Positions 25,287-37,813 of a stretch of 64,000 bases of DNA are shown piece by piece. Position 1 is the first letter of the stretch; each line of letters starts with the position of its first letter. The position numbers and the translations under genes are program-made. The stretch is from Pachypanchax playfairii. Its lineage: Eukaryota; Chordata; Actinopteri; Cyprinodontiformes; Aplocheilidae. The notes under the pieces are model-generated. The model ran no database searches, was not told the DNA's origin, and saw only the letters and a list, made by a program, of their open reading frames with translations. The stretch lies in assembly GCA_006937955.1 (NCBI GenBank), contig SSNP01000007.1, positions 3,988,619-4,052,618 on the forward strand, read 5' to 3'.

Positions 25287-28200
25287 ATCCCTGGGTGTTG
25301 CTTACTTGAATCTTGGTTTGGCTTCCTCCTCTGTTGAGTAGAAACCAAAAACAGAAAGAGCAGATAGAGATAAGCTGATCCAGACACACACTCACTCATA
25401 CCATCACCACAATAAAATGCTCCAAAATTTAGCCAGAAAATTTAACCAAGTTTGACAATGAAGTCTTTCTGTTTTGTTAGCAGATGGAAATTTAATTTAG
25501 CAAGAAATTAATCAGTTTCAAATAACCTCTAACTGGCATGAGTAAAAAAAAAAAAAAGAAGCTAAACAAACATAAGATGTGTGATGTGCCAGTGGGTTGT
25601 TTTTATTAATGGCGTTACCTTCTCCTTCTTCTCCCTCTCCCTCTCCCTCTTCCCCTGAAACCAAAGTAAAAGTTTATAAAACTTTCTGTCTGTCAAATGA
25701 GAGAAAAACTAGTTGATGAACTCTGAGGAGCACAAGAATATCGTAACAACTGAAGAAACAAAGAGACAAACAACGGAGGAAGTCAAGGACTGTGTGGTTA
25801 TGTGTTCCACCATGTGCCAAATACCACGAACACACTTGTTGAGATAAGACGTCAGGAGAGAACAGACAAGATAATAAGCAGCCTGTCGCCAAAGAAAGCT
25901 TTGTATGTGTGACCTCTGAAAGGCACAAATACTGTCAAAACATCTGCTTTATATTTATTAGTTTTAATGGAGAAAGGAAGAGTTTCAGTGAAAGCGCTTC
26001 ACAAAGTCAAATAAAATCAATACAAAGTAAACAGAGACATTCAATTCAAAGTTCAGCCAATGAAGCTCTGAATAAACAAAAAAACTAGTGAAAAGCTTGT
26101 GTCATATTTTTACTGAATACAATGAAGTCCTGTTCTGGTACATCACACCTGGTTTGAATCAGACGATAATTAGCCAATCACCTCTCAGCACTATACCTCT
26201 CCTCCAGTAAACAGGCTGCTCCATCTACAGCGTGTAAAGGACAGAAACCTTCTACAAACCTGCTACAGACTATTTAACCGACTGCTTGTATTAGACTACA
26301 GACACTGAAATCACACCGTCTATAGTGCAATAAATACCCAATATCTCACTGTGCAATGTCTGTGGGTTTTTTAATGTGCAATAATAATGTGCAACATAGT
26401 GTTCTTATTACAATAGTTTCTATTCTACCTGTGTGTGTAACTGATTTTCATCTGCTTCGTCTCTATCCTGTTTTTCTTGCTGCTGTAACGCTATAAATTT
26501 CCTAACGGTGGATTCAACAAAGGATTTTCTTCTCTTATCTAATCTAAAAGGTGTTTCATCGAAAACACAAAGTAAAAAGTTTCCTGGTGACTTTAGTTAA
26601 TAAGTAGTTAAAGTGACAAATAAAAGAGATTAACTGCCTTCAGGAAAAACTTTGTAGTTCTGTAGAGATAATTATATACAAAGATCCTCCAGTAGGAAAT
26701 GTCCAAAAATAATATATTATCAACCAGCTGTAGACTGAAGGACTGTTATTACCTCTAACAAGGAGGTTATTCTTCCCTTTTCATTAGTTTATTTATGTGT
26801 CTGTCTGTCAACAAGATATCATGAAATGTTTCAGTCATGGATTACAGTTAAAGGATATGTTGCGATTGTATAAGAAGTGATTGATTTAATTTTTTTTTTA
26901 TCTGGATTATTGGAATATAGTTTGTCAAGAATAACTATTGAACTAATGATGAGATCAAAGAGATCCCAAAGATTATGTAATGCATAATGTTAATAAAATG
27001 AATGCAGGACTATTATGTACGAGTGAGTGAAAGTGCTGCTTGATGGAGGTCTGCACTCTTTGACTGATGCTAATCATCATAGATCAGCCAATGCTCATGT
27101 GCTAATGTTTAACATGCAGTAATGTTTATGTGCATCGCTCAAGTGCTGCTTTTTCAGGGTAAATATTACAGTTATGGTTAATGAGAAACTCAGGTATATT
27201 TCATACCTGTTAAACAAAATTGACGTGATGTTTGTTTGGGAAATAAAAACACAAGGCTAATCTGTCCTCACTGAATCCAGGGTTTAGTGTAGCATTATGG
27301 GATGCTATTTAATGAACTGAGCTACAGATGCATTCCAGTAACATTCATACTATATGATGATTTTACAGTAGTGAAGTAGCACTTTTTAGCCAGTCAAAAG
27401 GTTACAGTTTCTATGTGGTCGCACATCTGGGAACTACTCAGAGATGCTTCACAGGGCGTTGATAAAGATGACACAGATAAGCCAAACAGGACTCATGCAA
27501 CATGCCTCTCAGACAGATTGAAGAAAGAGAAAGAGAGATTCCTAAACAGTCAAACTGACTAATGACTCAGAGCCTCAGGGCAGGGAGAGATGGGAGGACT
27601 ACGAATGGCTCTAAAGTCGCTGTGTCTGGTTTGACTAAATAAACATGTCCGTGTGAATCCTCAGGTCTTGCTGGCTGCGACATACCAAAATGAAATTGAC
27701 AGCAAATTATCTGCACGGCTGGTGTGACTGTTGGTTGCAGGTGGAAACATTAATCATAGTCATTTAGTTGTCAGCACATGGCCAACACTTGACTTGGATG
27801 TTGTCCTATTTGGTAATCTCTGGCAAGATTACTCACAAACAGTTAAAATCAACCCAACAGCAACTTTACCACTCCAAAACAAATCCACCTCACCGTCTTC
27901 TGCTCCAGCCTCAGCAGATTTGTCGTCCTCTTGTTCAGCCTCTGCTGGCAAGGTGAGAAGTAATTTCATATCAGTGAAAGATCTTTATTGTCACAGGGTG
28001 TGATGTTGACTCATCCCCATGTTTAAACTGCTACCATTTCAACTTTTCAGTGTATAGTGAAATAAAAATAAAGACACAAGATCGTTTTGAAAAGTTTTTA
28101 CAATTTAATCCTATTGATCTGTGTGATTAAATACATATTAAAACTCAGAATAATTTTAATAATAATTTGCTTGTTAAGAATGTCTGTTTGACTCTGAATG

Positions 28201-29777
28201 TAAAACTCTACCTTCCTCTTCCTCCTTCGCCTCCTCTTCTTGCTCTCCTGGTGAACAAAACACAGAACGTGTCAGTGCAGTCAGCAAATCTTAAAAAAAA
28301 ACAAGCTAAAAGACTCTCAGCAACAGTTGTTGTCACTCCACCCTTTGCTATGGTAACAGTCACAAGTTAAAAAACATTTGCAGATTACCTGGAGCTTCAT
28401 TTATCACTGACAGAATTAAAAAAAAAACTGTAAATACCTTCAATGGCTTCCTCCTCTTCTTCTTTTGAACCCCACAGATGAAGAAACACGATCCATGTAG
28501 AAGAAAGTCATACAGACAAATGCAAACTGTTTCACAATAATACAGGATTTCATGTAGTATAACTTGGAATAAGGCCACTGATGCTATCGTGATTTACAAG
28601 CCCAAAAATATGAAGGTACAATATCAGCAATAAAAAAGACTCACTTTGAAAAATAACCACAGTAAATGATATAAAGCTGTCATCTGTATTGTATTTACAC
28701 AGTCAAAGAAATATTTCTTTCACTCTGAAAGGTGTTAGAAACATTATCTATTGCAAATACTTTCCCGAACAGACTCAGTTCAGAGAATTAGACAAGAACT
28801 ATCAGCTCGTTCAAATGCAGCGTCAACCAAAATGGATTGCTGCTGTTTTAAAACAGCTCCAATCCCAAATAATGTGATTGTGACTCATAGAACTATTATT
28901 TTATAAACATTTTTGTGACTGTTAAGTTTTCTGCAGTTATTTAAATGGAGTTCATGCACTAGCATGAATAGAACTTTGGTTGCATTCAGGGGTCAAGTAT
29001 GGCAGGAATTTGTTAATATCTGTTGGAATAACCATATCATGAGTGAGGTCAGTGTAAAGGTTCATGCAATGTTTTACAACAACTGTTTTTCTGAATTGAG
29101 GCTGTTCAAGCAGCTATAAGACATTGATTATAACTTGTTCACAGAAGCATACTTTGACTGGATGATGACATTTTTAAACATATAACATTTTTTTAAGAGT
29201 AATACTCATGTCTGGAGACTTGTGTGACCTCTTGACTTCATGCAGAAGTAAGAAAAAGTAGCTAGACCTTCAGTATCTGCAGCTATGTGCCTCATGTTGA
29301 GCTGACAAACAGAAATCCGTACAGTCGACTTCACTTTTCATTAACAAAAGATTAAACAAGGAAAATGTTTACATGCCTTCCAATGCATCACTGAAGGAGT
29401 ACAATAGCATCAGGTTGCTATAAAAAAAACGTCGCGGCTTAAACTGAGAAAACATCACGACCACAGTTTAAACACCGCATCACGTCTTTCAATAACATTA
29501 TTGTGGAGGATGATTCATGAGTTCTTACCTTCCACCTCCCTGGAAAAAAAAAAAAGAAAGAACAAGTTTGTTTTTCAGTGTCGTCACTCAAAATAGTATG
29601 TTGTCACTTAACAATAACTTTTTGGAACATTAGTGGTAAGAAAAAAATAGTGTCTACAGTGTCAACGTCATGTGAGTTAATAGACGTGTTCAGGGAGTTT
29701 TAACAGCAGACGCAACAAAAAGAACAGGTTTTAACCTACTCCTCATACTCCTCCATCACTGCCTCGTTGTCCGACAT
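22275..29777 (-). CDS. tnnt2: Cardiac-type troponin T
   Basis: Troponin T anchors the troponin complex to tropomyosin on the thin filament and transmits the calcium signal in striated muscle. Exons in transcription order: 29777-29740, 29539-29529, 28461-28438, 28406-28389, 28247-28212, 27944-27894, 25654-25619, 25330-25306, 23751-23688, 23551-23435, 23362-23285, 23208-23098, 23024-22915, 22820-22730, 22626-22586, 22308-22275. Phases all agree, giving 294 residues. The protein begins MSDNEAVMEEYEEEVEE and has a long Glu-rich N-terminus. FMxPNLxPPKIPDGE-type sequence, DIHRKRMEKDLMELQTLIE and FGGYMQK follow, and then the troponin I/C-binding coiled coil (ERRKSLDIESL, EKAKELWEWMYELEAEKFDL, INVLRNRVSDHQK). 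The N-terminus, acidic cassette exons and 1q32-like neighbours identify the cardiac paralogue. The tail ends in a basic SKRTKRGFRK, unlike mammalian GKAKVTGRWK. Confidence 0.95.
22700..22729. repeat. (CA)n microsatellite abutting a tnnt2 splice donor
   Basis: The (CA)n tract reads (GT)n on the tnnt2 strand and begins directly at the 3' edge of the exon 22820-22730, so the donor GTGTGT is part of the repeat. Confidence 0.9.
24919..25284. repeat. Teleost dispersed repeat with (TG)n at both ends and telomere-like core
   Basis: The element is bounded by (TG)n tracts at 24919-24952 and 25247-25284. It carries a 'cctggggaccc' block, a palindromic 'ggtccccatgggg' region, several gggtta/gggttaggg-like units, and ends 'ggaagtcaatggacggtcccc'. 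This structure is familiar from many teleost genomes. It lies in the tnnt2 intron between exons 25330-25306 and 23751-23688. A single N occurs at 25155. Confidence 0.7.
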
Positions 29778-30280
29778 GGTTCAGCACTGTCAGCTGTGCA
29801 GCTGTGAATCCGAATATCAAAGGTGGAAACTGTAAATTCACCACTTCCTCTCTGTCTTGTACATTTGTCTCCCATGTAATTCTAAAATCTTACCTGAGGA
29901 TTCAATAAAGAGGAGAAGAAAGAAAGAAAGAAAGCAGCTGGATGGACTCAGTGTGGAGCTCCTCACCTTCACTGACATGGAAGGTGAGTATTGGAGGGTG
30001 AAGGAGCTCAAGAGGTTGGATGTGATATTAATAACTTTTTAGATTGCATTCAAGCTTCCAAAAAAGGACACTGGGAACACTACAGCGGTGCTGCAGTGCC
30101 CAAAAGATCCATGTGAAACTATGGTCTCTTCCAGACAATGACTTCACACACACTCTCACCCGTATGTGGCGCCCTGGCTCTGATGAAACACAGGCATGCC
30201 ACTCTCTTATCAACACACTCCCTCCCTCTAAGATAAGCTTAAGGACATGTTTTTAATAGAACCCCATTGAAGAAACAGGC
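29778..30280 (-). promoter_or_regulatory. tnnt2: tnnt2 5' UTR and proximal promoter, plus lad1 3' end
   Basis: On the minus strand a donor-like tcctcag/gtaaga occurs at 29892 and an acceptor-like gattcacag just upstream of the start codon near 29803. This suggests a noncoding first exon starting above 29893 and a small 5' UTR intron. Sequence above about 29945 would be promoter. I found no convincing TATA box or exact M-CAT (CATTCCT) motif. The region also separates tnnt2 from the 3' end of lad1. Confidence 0.4.
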
Positions 30281-30729
30281 ATTCGTGGTAGGAAAACATT
30301 TTATTCTTCAGACAGGCAAAATTTGTCTTCAAGTCCAGATAAAAGATAAAATAAAACTTTATTTAATTACAATTCCAGCTCTGTATAAACATCCTCATTC
30401 TGAAGACTGTTTAAAGTGCTTGAGAAATGAACCTCAAAGTTATGTCCGACAAAAACTGGCGCATTTTTCTCCCATCTTCTCGCCTTGCCTCGGACTTTGT
30501 CTTTTCTCATTAAACAGCATTCAAACATCTTTTATTCTGAAATGTTGAACAGTACATGTATGCAGAAGCAAAATGAGAGTGCAAGAAAATAGCCTCCTAT
30601 TTTGAAAAAAAGAATTACCCTCCTTTTAATTCTCTAAAGCAAAAACAAGATGCGGCGTTCTTCCTTTGTGTTTTGGAAGAGAAACATTTCTTGAAGAATC
30701 AGAAAAGGGTCGGTCGCTGCATCCAGTAA
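30280..30729 (-). other. lad1: Probable 3' UTR of lad1
   Basis: AT-rich noncoding sequence follows the inferred lad1 stop on the minus strand. A poly(A) signal (TTTATT on the plus strand) lies at 30300-30305. The assignment depends on the uncertain last lad1 exon. Confidence 0.35.
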
Positions 30730-33700
30730 CTATCCAGAAATGTACCTCCCCTGAAAACACAAATACAGTTTAGTTAATTAAGGATGAATAACATAGTAAA
30801 CAAATTAATTGTTCTGCTTGGTTTTCCTCATTGGGGTTTCATTGCAACAGTAAAAAAAATTAAAAACTAAAGAAGTTATAATTTGTTTCATCCAGTCCAG
30901 TTCTGCACATTTACCTGTTGAGCCTTTTAAATAAATATCCATCACTTAAAATTTCCTTTCATGAATGCAACCTTCCTCCCCTCTGGTCTCAAACAGGTTC
31001 CTCCTACTGCTGATGTCCACGTGTCTCAAGTCCTACAGACAGATAAGAACATGTCATTCTGCACAGAGACATTTAGCAAATGTTTGAAACTGCTGCTCAT
31101 CTGGGACATGCAGCGGTGCGTTGCTGCCCTCTGGCTTCCAGATTCTGCAGGTTTACTGAATGTATTTTATAACTTCAAGCAGTCTGATTAAAGAGGAACA
31201 TTACAGGACTCAGGACAGATCCAGTTGGGCTGGTCCTATTGAGCCGGAGGTTGATTCGTTCTGACAGTCCAGATGTGAAGCCTCTTAATTCCTGATAAAT
31301 AAATAATAAAAAAAAAACAATGAAGAGATTGCTGTTTTTCAGTAGAAACAATATCTATTTCCTCTGAAGTGGAACTAAAAGGAGGGTTATAAATAAATAA
31401 TCTACTTGTCTGGGAAGTCCAGGATTGCTGTTGCTTTGTGCATTCTGGTCTTTCTCAAAGAGGCTTCTTTTCCTGGAGACCTCCTCCAGCAGACCCAGAG
31501 TCCTCTGGGTCACATCTGGAGATCGGGGCACTTCGGATTTCTGAGGATATAAAAGAGGAAGAGCTGTACAAAAGCATTTATGAAAGAAACATCTGAAAGA
31601 CAACAACAACAGAAATGTGTTATTTTGACTTGGTTTGTGTAGAAACAGCTGACTGAGACGTTCCTGTGCGGCAGACCATGTGAACAAATGTGAAAAAACA
31701 TCAACTTAAAATCCTCAAAATGTTTCTTAATCCTTTCAACAAACACTTTAATGCTGAATTTGAACAGACAATAAAATAAATACAATAAATTAAAAAAAAA
31801 AAAAAGGAAACCAGAAACTACAGATTCTTGCAGAGAGTTTTTAAAATAAACAAATCTCTTGTTCTGTTTCTATTTGGCTGTTCCTTCTGCTGTTGGAGGA
31901 TGTGTGTGTGTGTGTTATAAATTGTTTTAACTGACTGACCTGAGCTGCCTGAGCCAGTTGTTCCATCTTCTCCTGGATGAATCTGGCTGAAATTCTCTGC
32001 CTAGAGCTGAAGAGACAAAATACATGTAAGTATGTATTTCAGTGCAGATACTATAATAAAACTATCTAAAATATTGACAACAATTAAAGACTGCTAAAAA
32101 AATAACTTTACAGCCTCACTTTCTTTGGAAAGATGATGTTTTGTTCTCATCTTCATTTTGGTCCTTAATGAAAACACAAACAGGAAAATAAAATCCTTAC
32201 AGACACTGTAAACTGGGTTGTTTTTAAAATACAATAAGAAAAAAAAGTTCAAGAAAATATATTTACAGTAAATATCAGTTTTAAACCATATCACATTAAA
32301 TTAGAGATATTTTAACATTGTCATTTTACCTTGTCCAACACCATCCTCATACTTGCACTGCAACACATGAAACCAGTCAGCAAATAAACATGGTGGAAAC
32401 AGCACAGAGTCTTAAAACAGAAAATGTTTCTTTACCTCCGCGTCACCTGAGGTCCCGTGTTTTCACTCTTTCTCAGCATCTGTCAGAACAAGGTAAAGTG
32501 AGACTTAGTCCTTCTTGTAGTTTGTACAGTATGAGCAGTAGCAGCTAATGTCCTGAACATTCATCTCCTCTCTGATGAGGATGTTTGAGTGTTAACAACG
32601 CAGGCGGCCTGTAAATATTGCAAATTATCCTCCACTGATAGACTGTCAGCTGATATCAGATTAAATATGTTTTAAAAGTCAAATTGGCTAAAGTTAATGT
32701 TTGCATTAAACAGGAGGAGTGTGTGTATGCATGCCTGCATGCATGCACGTGTGTGTGTGTGTTCACCCTGAACGATGCAGTCCTGGAGCTTTGCTTAACG
32801 AAGGCGGGTTTCGTTGTTGGTTCAAACTTTCCATCTGAGGAAGGTTCATCCGAGCGGGTCTGAGATAAAACACAGATTAACTTGATGCATTATGAACATC
32901 TTTTCTTCACTTGCAGCATTTAAACACTAGAGGAGGCTGTTTCTCTCTGAGCCAGTAATGAACCAGTAGTTTTACTGATCAGCTGCTTTACAAAAAAAAA
33001 AAGTTTGGCTCCAGAACTTTGCATGGAAGGAAAAACAAAGTTTCATGTCATCTGTTAGGATCTGTATGTGTGTGTGTATGTAGGATTACCTCATGTGTGT
33101 CTCCATTCTGAACCGGGCTTTGAAACCCATAAGACGACGGACTCTGGGAAGGCGAGGGCCAGTGGTCTCTGGGTGACAAGGGGGCCGTCGGAGAGCAAGG
33201 GCTCATGGAAGTTGAGCTCCTGCTGGTTGATGAAGACTTGTCGAGGGAAATGGACACGGAGCTGCAACAACATAAACGTGTGTGAAGTCAAAGATCAGGA
33301 AAGTTAATTTCATGAAAAAGAACAACTTTGACTTTTCAGATGTATAACCATCTGTACAGAATACTCATGTTTGGATACTTGTGAGTCATTTCAGGTTCTC
33401 ACAAAAATAAGTAAAAGTATAGACTTGAGATGCACGGGTCACAGTAATCTGTCTTTTGTCAAAACAATAAAAAGATACAAAGAAGAACCTGTTTTTACTC
33501 TGAGAGAAAACCAGAGGTACCAGTCCCAAACACTATCTTTTGTGTCTTACACACTCAGCCACCGGATCGTTATAAGCTGGACTTGTTTTGTATGAAGCAG
33601 CCTCGATAATTTATTACATAAAATACATAGATTCCTGTTTTTGTGGGCAACATTAATAAAACAGGTATTACATGCTAATTTTACATAGGAATTAAAATAA

Positions 33701-35827
33701 CTCCAGTTGCAGTTCTTCACTCAGTGATTCATTCAGTGGAATTTAACGATCTATTTAGTAAAATGTTGCTAATTGATGATGACTGAAGTTAAAGTGGGAT
33801 GTTAACCTGACAAACTTGCGAGCTGGGCGGGGTGCCGGATCAGGGTCAGGATCTTTGCTGGATGACACTCTGTTTTCATTCTGGAAATAAATAAGTAAAC
33901 AAATACATTTAAAAATAAAGTCAGTTTACAGAATACCAGCTTTTAATCTCCTGAGACACGCCTTGCTTTATGTAACACGGAGTGAACATGGACTCATTTG
34001 CAGATATGCTGGAGCTGCCCGCTTGTGCAATAACAGATAAAGTTCAAATGATGACCTTAAGCACACCTTATCAAAGTTTTACAGAATATTTGCATGGCCA
34101 CATGATTTACAGGAAACATGGAAATCCAACAGGAGACGAATATTAAAGTTTTTAACTTGCCAAGAAACTACATTTAATCCTTATTTTTGTTTTCATGCTT
34201 ACATTTCTATCAAATACTGATGTTGTTTATAAACAACATGTATGACACAATTTTATTAGATTTCACCATTTTTAAAAATATATTTTTTTTAACAAAATCA
34301 GCGACTAGAACTGAACCAAACGCTGCTGTTTAGCCTTAATCAGCCTGAGACAGCCGTCACCCTGCTGTGTGTTGAGTTCTGGTTGTTTCAGACCTGGAGA
34401 ATGATTAACACAGCTCTCCCTCTGTGAGGTGTAATAGCTAACTGCAATCAGAAACACAGCAGGGTGCCATTGTGGGTGGTACTGAGTTAGTAAAGCATTA
34501 ATACAGAGACGCATTGAGCTGTCTGTCTCCACCTGTCACATTCAACATTCCTGTCAGTGAGCTGGTTTTCTGATTTAATCTAAAGAGAAATATCTTACTG
34601 TAGCTGATTGTCATCAGAGGATGGATCCCTCTGATTTAGGTTTTTTTTTCTATTTTTACAGGAAACCTCCAACATATCAAGGTTTTTATGGCACCAGCAG
34701 ATAAACCAGGTTTACTGCAACATACCAAAGGCTGGAAGGCCTACAGTGTTTAAACTGTAAAATAAAACACTGGTCGATGATCAGGAATAAATCTAGTTGG
34801 TTATTCATAGAATATGTCTTTGTTCTCTTTTTCCAACTTTTTAATTGGATTTTTGAATAATTTTTCTGTCTTTTGTCAGTTAGAAATTGAAGTGTTTTTT
34901 TTAGTGGAACCTTGTAAAACACAAGAAGTACATCGAAGTACAATCACACAACTTCATTGTAAATCACAAAACATAAAAAATCTGAAGGCTGCTCAGCAGT
35001 CAACACAACTTAAAGCGGCACTAAATAAATTTTCCGCTTTCCCCACACAGTGGTTAAAGGAGGAAACAACCGTGTCTCAGACGGCCATTGCTCGAACCGG
35101 CTTTGCAAATAACAATGTCATCAGACAAGGTGGCGTGTTTTGCTTCTTATTTTTAAAGCACAATTATCATCAGTGCATAAACAAAATAAAACAAAAATCT
35201 TTGCTTGCTACTCTTTTAGATTGCCCTCCGGTCAGTTAGCCCAAAGCTAACTGCTAACCTTTATGGAAGCGAAAGGCAGTAGCTGCTGCAACAAACAGCT
35301 GACGCCGTAAAGCAAGGAACCGCCCACTCATGGCCACGACTCGGACCGATGAAGTTACTCAGTGTATTATAGGGCCATCGGAGGGTCCAGAGTGTCTAAT
35401 ATAAAGCTGATCATGTTTTTCGGTGAGTATCCACTTAGACAAGTTTCTAAACAATAGCTTAAAGTTTTAAAAGTTATTTAGTACTGCTTTAAAAAAATCT
35501 GGATTATTTGGATTCTGCCACACAGAGTGAAGCAGTAAAAAAAAGCTGATTTCATCAAGGTGGAGTTTAACAGTTTTTTCTTTTTTAAAGAAACTGCAGC
35601 GCGTCCGTCCCCGGAGCACAAGAACCAGTTCAGATGTAGCTGATGAGTTTATTTTGGCACCACTAGGATGAAATTGAGTCTTTTGTTGTTGCTTGTGTTA
35701 ACAGTCATTTGATGTTATCTTGGAAAGTCGTGCTGAATGCCTCGTTCAGACTACATCTGTCAGAAAAAGATACTGCTGGATGAATAACATCCATATCTAA
35801 CTGTGTGTTACTTTGCATAAAAATGAC

Positions 35828-35868
<41 letters not shown>

Positions 35869-35880
35869 CATCTCTCTCTA

Positions 35881-35934
<54 letters not shown>

Positions 35935-37813
35935 GTACATACATATTTAAAGACGTACATGGCTTTCCTTTGAAACCCATCTGTGAGCTAATACACTCTG
36001 TCATCTTAGTGTGACTTCATTTGGTGAGACATGTGACTAAACAGACATTAATTTAAGACTCAGTCATCATTATGAGTAACACATCTGTCACACTCAGTGA
36101 CAGATTCAAGCAATTTAAAATTCTTTAGAAAAACTTCAGCTCACCTGTGGTTTTGCTGCGTCAGCTCTGCTGCGGCTGCTGCTGCCGGGACCTTCAGAGC
36201 CAGATTTTAAAGGTGTTTGTGGTTTGAACACACTGTCCTTGTCCTCATCCAACTCCCCCAGAAGCACCACCCTGCCATCATCACCGCTTGCCACCTTCAC
36301 ATCCCCTTCATCCTCCTCTTTCTGTCGTCTCAGCGTCTCCACGTGTCTCATCCTCCTCTTTTCATCTCGCACTCGCAGCATCTCCACAAAGTCTAACTGC
36401 AACTGTTCAACACTGTCCAAAACAAAACAAAACAAAACCCTCCTTTATCAATGATACATCTGATAGAGAGCGTCCAAAAAAGAGCTGCCCTGCCTGCGTC
36501 TGATCGTGTTTCAATAATAAAAAGATGCTAAAGTTTTCTCTTCCTCGTTTGGTCTCCAGAGACTCAGCTGCTTTTATAGGATCAAGTATTTTTATGAGTT
36601 GGACACATCAAAGGAGATCCAATCCAGACTGTAATGTACCTGTTACTTTATATTTATCCACTAAAAAAAAGGTCAAACAAAATGTTTTGAATTTTTTTTT
36701 TTTTTTTTCTGATGCCCCAAATTATCAGAACTGAAAAAATTAAAAGAAGGTCACTTTTACATTTCTTTTACTGAATCATAAGAACAACCTGCTGATGTCC
36801 TGAGACGTCTCATTGGAGGCCTCGGTCCCAGTGGTGTCGTCACTTCTGGATGACTTTCTGGTCTCAGACTCTGAGTCAGCATCTGGATCTGCAGAACAGC
36901 TGCTCTTCACTCTCCTTCTCTTCTCCCTCTCCACTTCCTCCTCATCCTCCATTGTCCACTGACGTGCCAGGCTGAGTTAAAGAATGAATTCAAAAGGAGA
37001 ACTGTTTTAGCAGCCTAGAGAAAGTGTGGAACAGATAATGAAACTGAGACGAAACCATCCATCCATGATCTCTTATTCTTTTGGAGGTTTATACACACCT
37101 AGGGCCAAATTCGGGATTCTAATTAACCTGACATGCATGTTTCTGGTCTCTGGGAGGACAACAGAGAACATGCACACCCCATGTAGCCAGGTATCAAACC
37201 GTACTGCTTGCTGCAAGACAACAGTGCCAGTAACTACACCCCCACGCAGCTCAAGATAGAACCAGTCAGTGCACTGCATACACATGATAGAACATAGTGT
37301 CTGTAGAAATTCAGCCAAAGGGGACCTTGTTTTGGATTTTGTTGTGATTCTATCTAGACAGAACCTGCGTTACTTGTTTATCTGCTTTTACATTTTCCCA
37401 GGAAAGTTGAATTCATTTTGATCATGTAAAAATAAAAAACAGCAAATCATGAAGAAATTCATGGAACAAGAAATAAGTTTTTCTTTAGGAAACCACATCA
37501 GGTCAAAGACATACAGTTTTTTTAAAGACTCAAAGCTGTGAAAGACACAAATACCTGCTTTAAAAATAACACTGAAGAAGAATGAAAAGAGGACAAAAGT
37601 ATATTGTAGAGCTCCTAAATAAGAGGACAAGATAAAATCTTCTAAGACAAAACTCTTTTCCTGGAGTGAAGTCAGAGATGTCCTTCATACATTTGTCCTG
37701 AGGTTAAAGTGAAAGTGTTTGGAAAGCAGCAGGCAGTGCTGAAACACAGGTGTCACTGTCAGTTTTCAAACTCACCTGGACAAAGCTGACCAGTTTTTCC
37801 GACTGATGGACAT
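30730..37813 (-). CDS. lad1: Ladinin 1
   Basis: Ladinin 1 is a Ser/Arg/Lys-rich, largely disordered protein of epithelia, described as a basement-membrane anchoring-filament component and an actin-associated regulator. Exons in transcription order: 37813-37776, 36971-36789, 36412-36145, 33880-33807, 33261-33090, 32859-32767, 32479-32436, 32357-32330, 32163-32120, 32006-31940, 31540-31406, 31291-31205, 30750-30730. Phases agree, giving about 417 residues. The N-terminus MSISRKNWSALSSLARQ matches mammalian MAVSRKDWSALSSLARQ and is followed by acidic and Arg-rich sequence. The region TASFRMLRKSENTGPQVTRR and SASMRM parallels human ISFRMKPKKENSETTLTRSASMKL. GFTSGLSERINLRLNRTSP parallels LSGVVTSRLNLWISRT. 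The last 7 codons are uncertain: reading through the donor at 31205 gives an alternative end at 31175. The middle is poorly conserved, as is usual for this family. Position between tnnt2 and tnni1 supports the call. Confidence 0.82.
35010..35492. mobile_element. piggyBac-like MITE with TTAA target duplication
   Basis: TTAA at 35010-35013 is followed by the end AGCGGCACTAAATAA. The other end is TTATTTAGTACTGCT followed by TTAA at 35489-35492. The two ends are inverted repeats matching at about 13 of 15 positions. The TTAA duplications and the roughly 475-bp length fit a non-autonomous piggyBac-type element. It sits in the lad1 intron between exons 36412-36145 and 33880-33807 and encodes no transposase. 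Confidence 0.7.
35830..35930. repeat. Compound (CT)n-(CA)n microsatellite
   Basis: An imperfect (CT)n tract (35830-35878) is followed by about 24 uninterrupted CA units (35882-35930), within a lad1 intron. Confidence 0.95.
37055..37235. mobile_element. Teleost dispersed repeat fragment ('ccatccatcc' type)
   Basis: The fragment begins ccatccatcc and continues with motifs of a very common fish retroelement-derived repeat: 'taattaacctgacatgcatg', 'ctgggagg', 'agaacatgcacaccccatg' and 'gcaagacaacagtgcc'. It lies in lad1 intron 1. The copy is diverged and contains no ORF. Confidence 0.6.

Noticed and set aside
29778..30280. Search for M-CAT (CATTCCT) sites in the tnnt2 promoter, prompted by the nearby TEAD gene
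   Set aside because: No exact motif was seen in the proximal 500 bp, so no TEAD-tnnt2 regulatory link is claimed.
34814..35239. 141-codon plus-strand ORF inside lad1
   Set aside because: It runs from an intron into the piggyBac-like MITE, lies antisense to lad1, and has no recognisable domain or splice sites.
36224..36454. Plus-strand Ser-rich ORFs over the third lad1 exon
   Set aside because: They are antisense shadows of the lad1 coding exon at 36412-36145.
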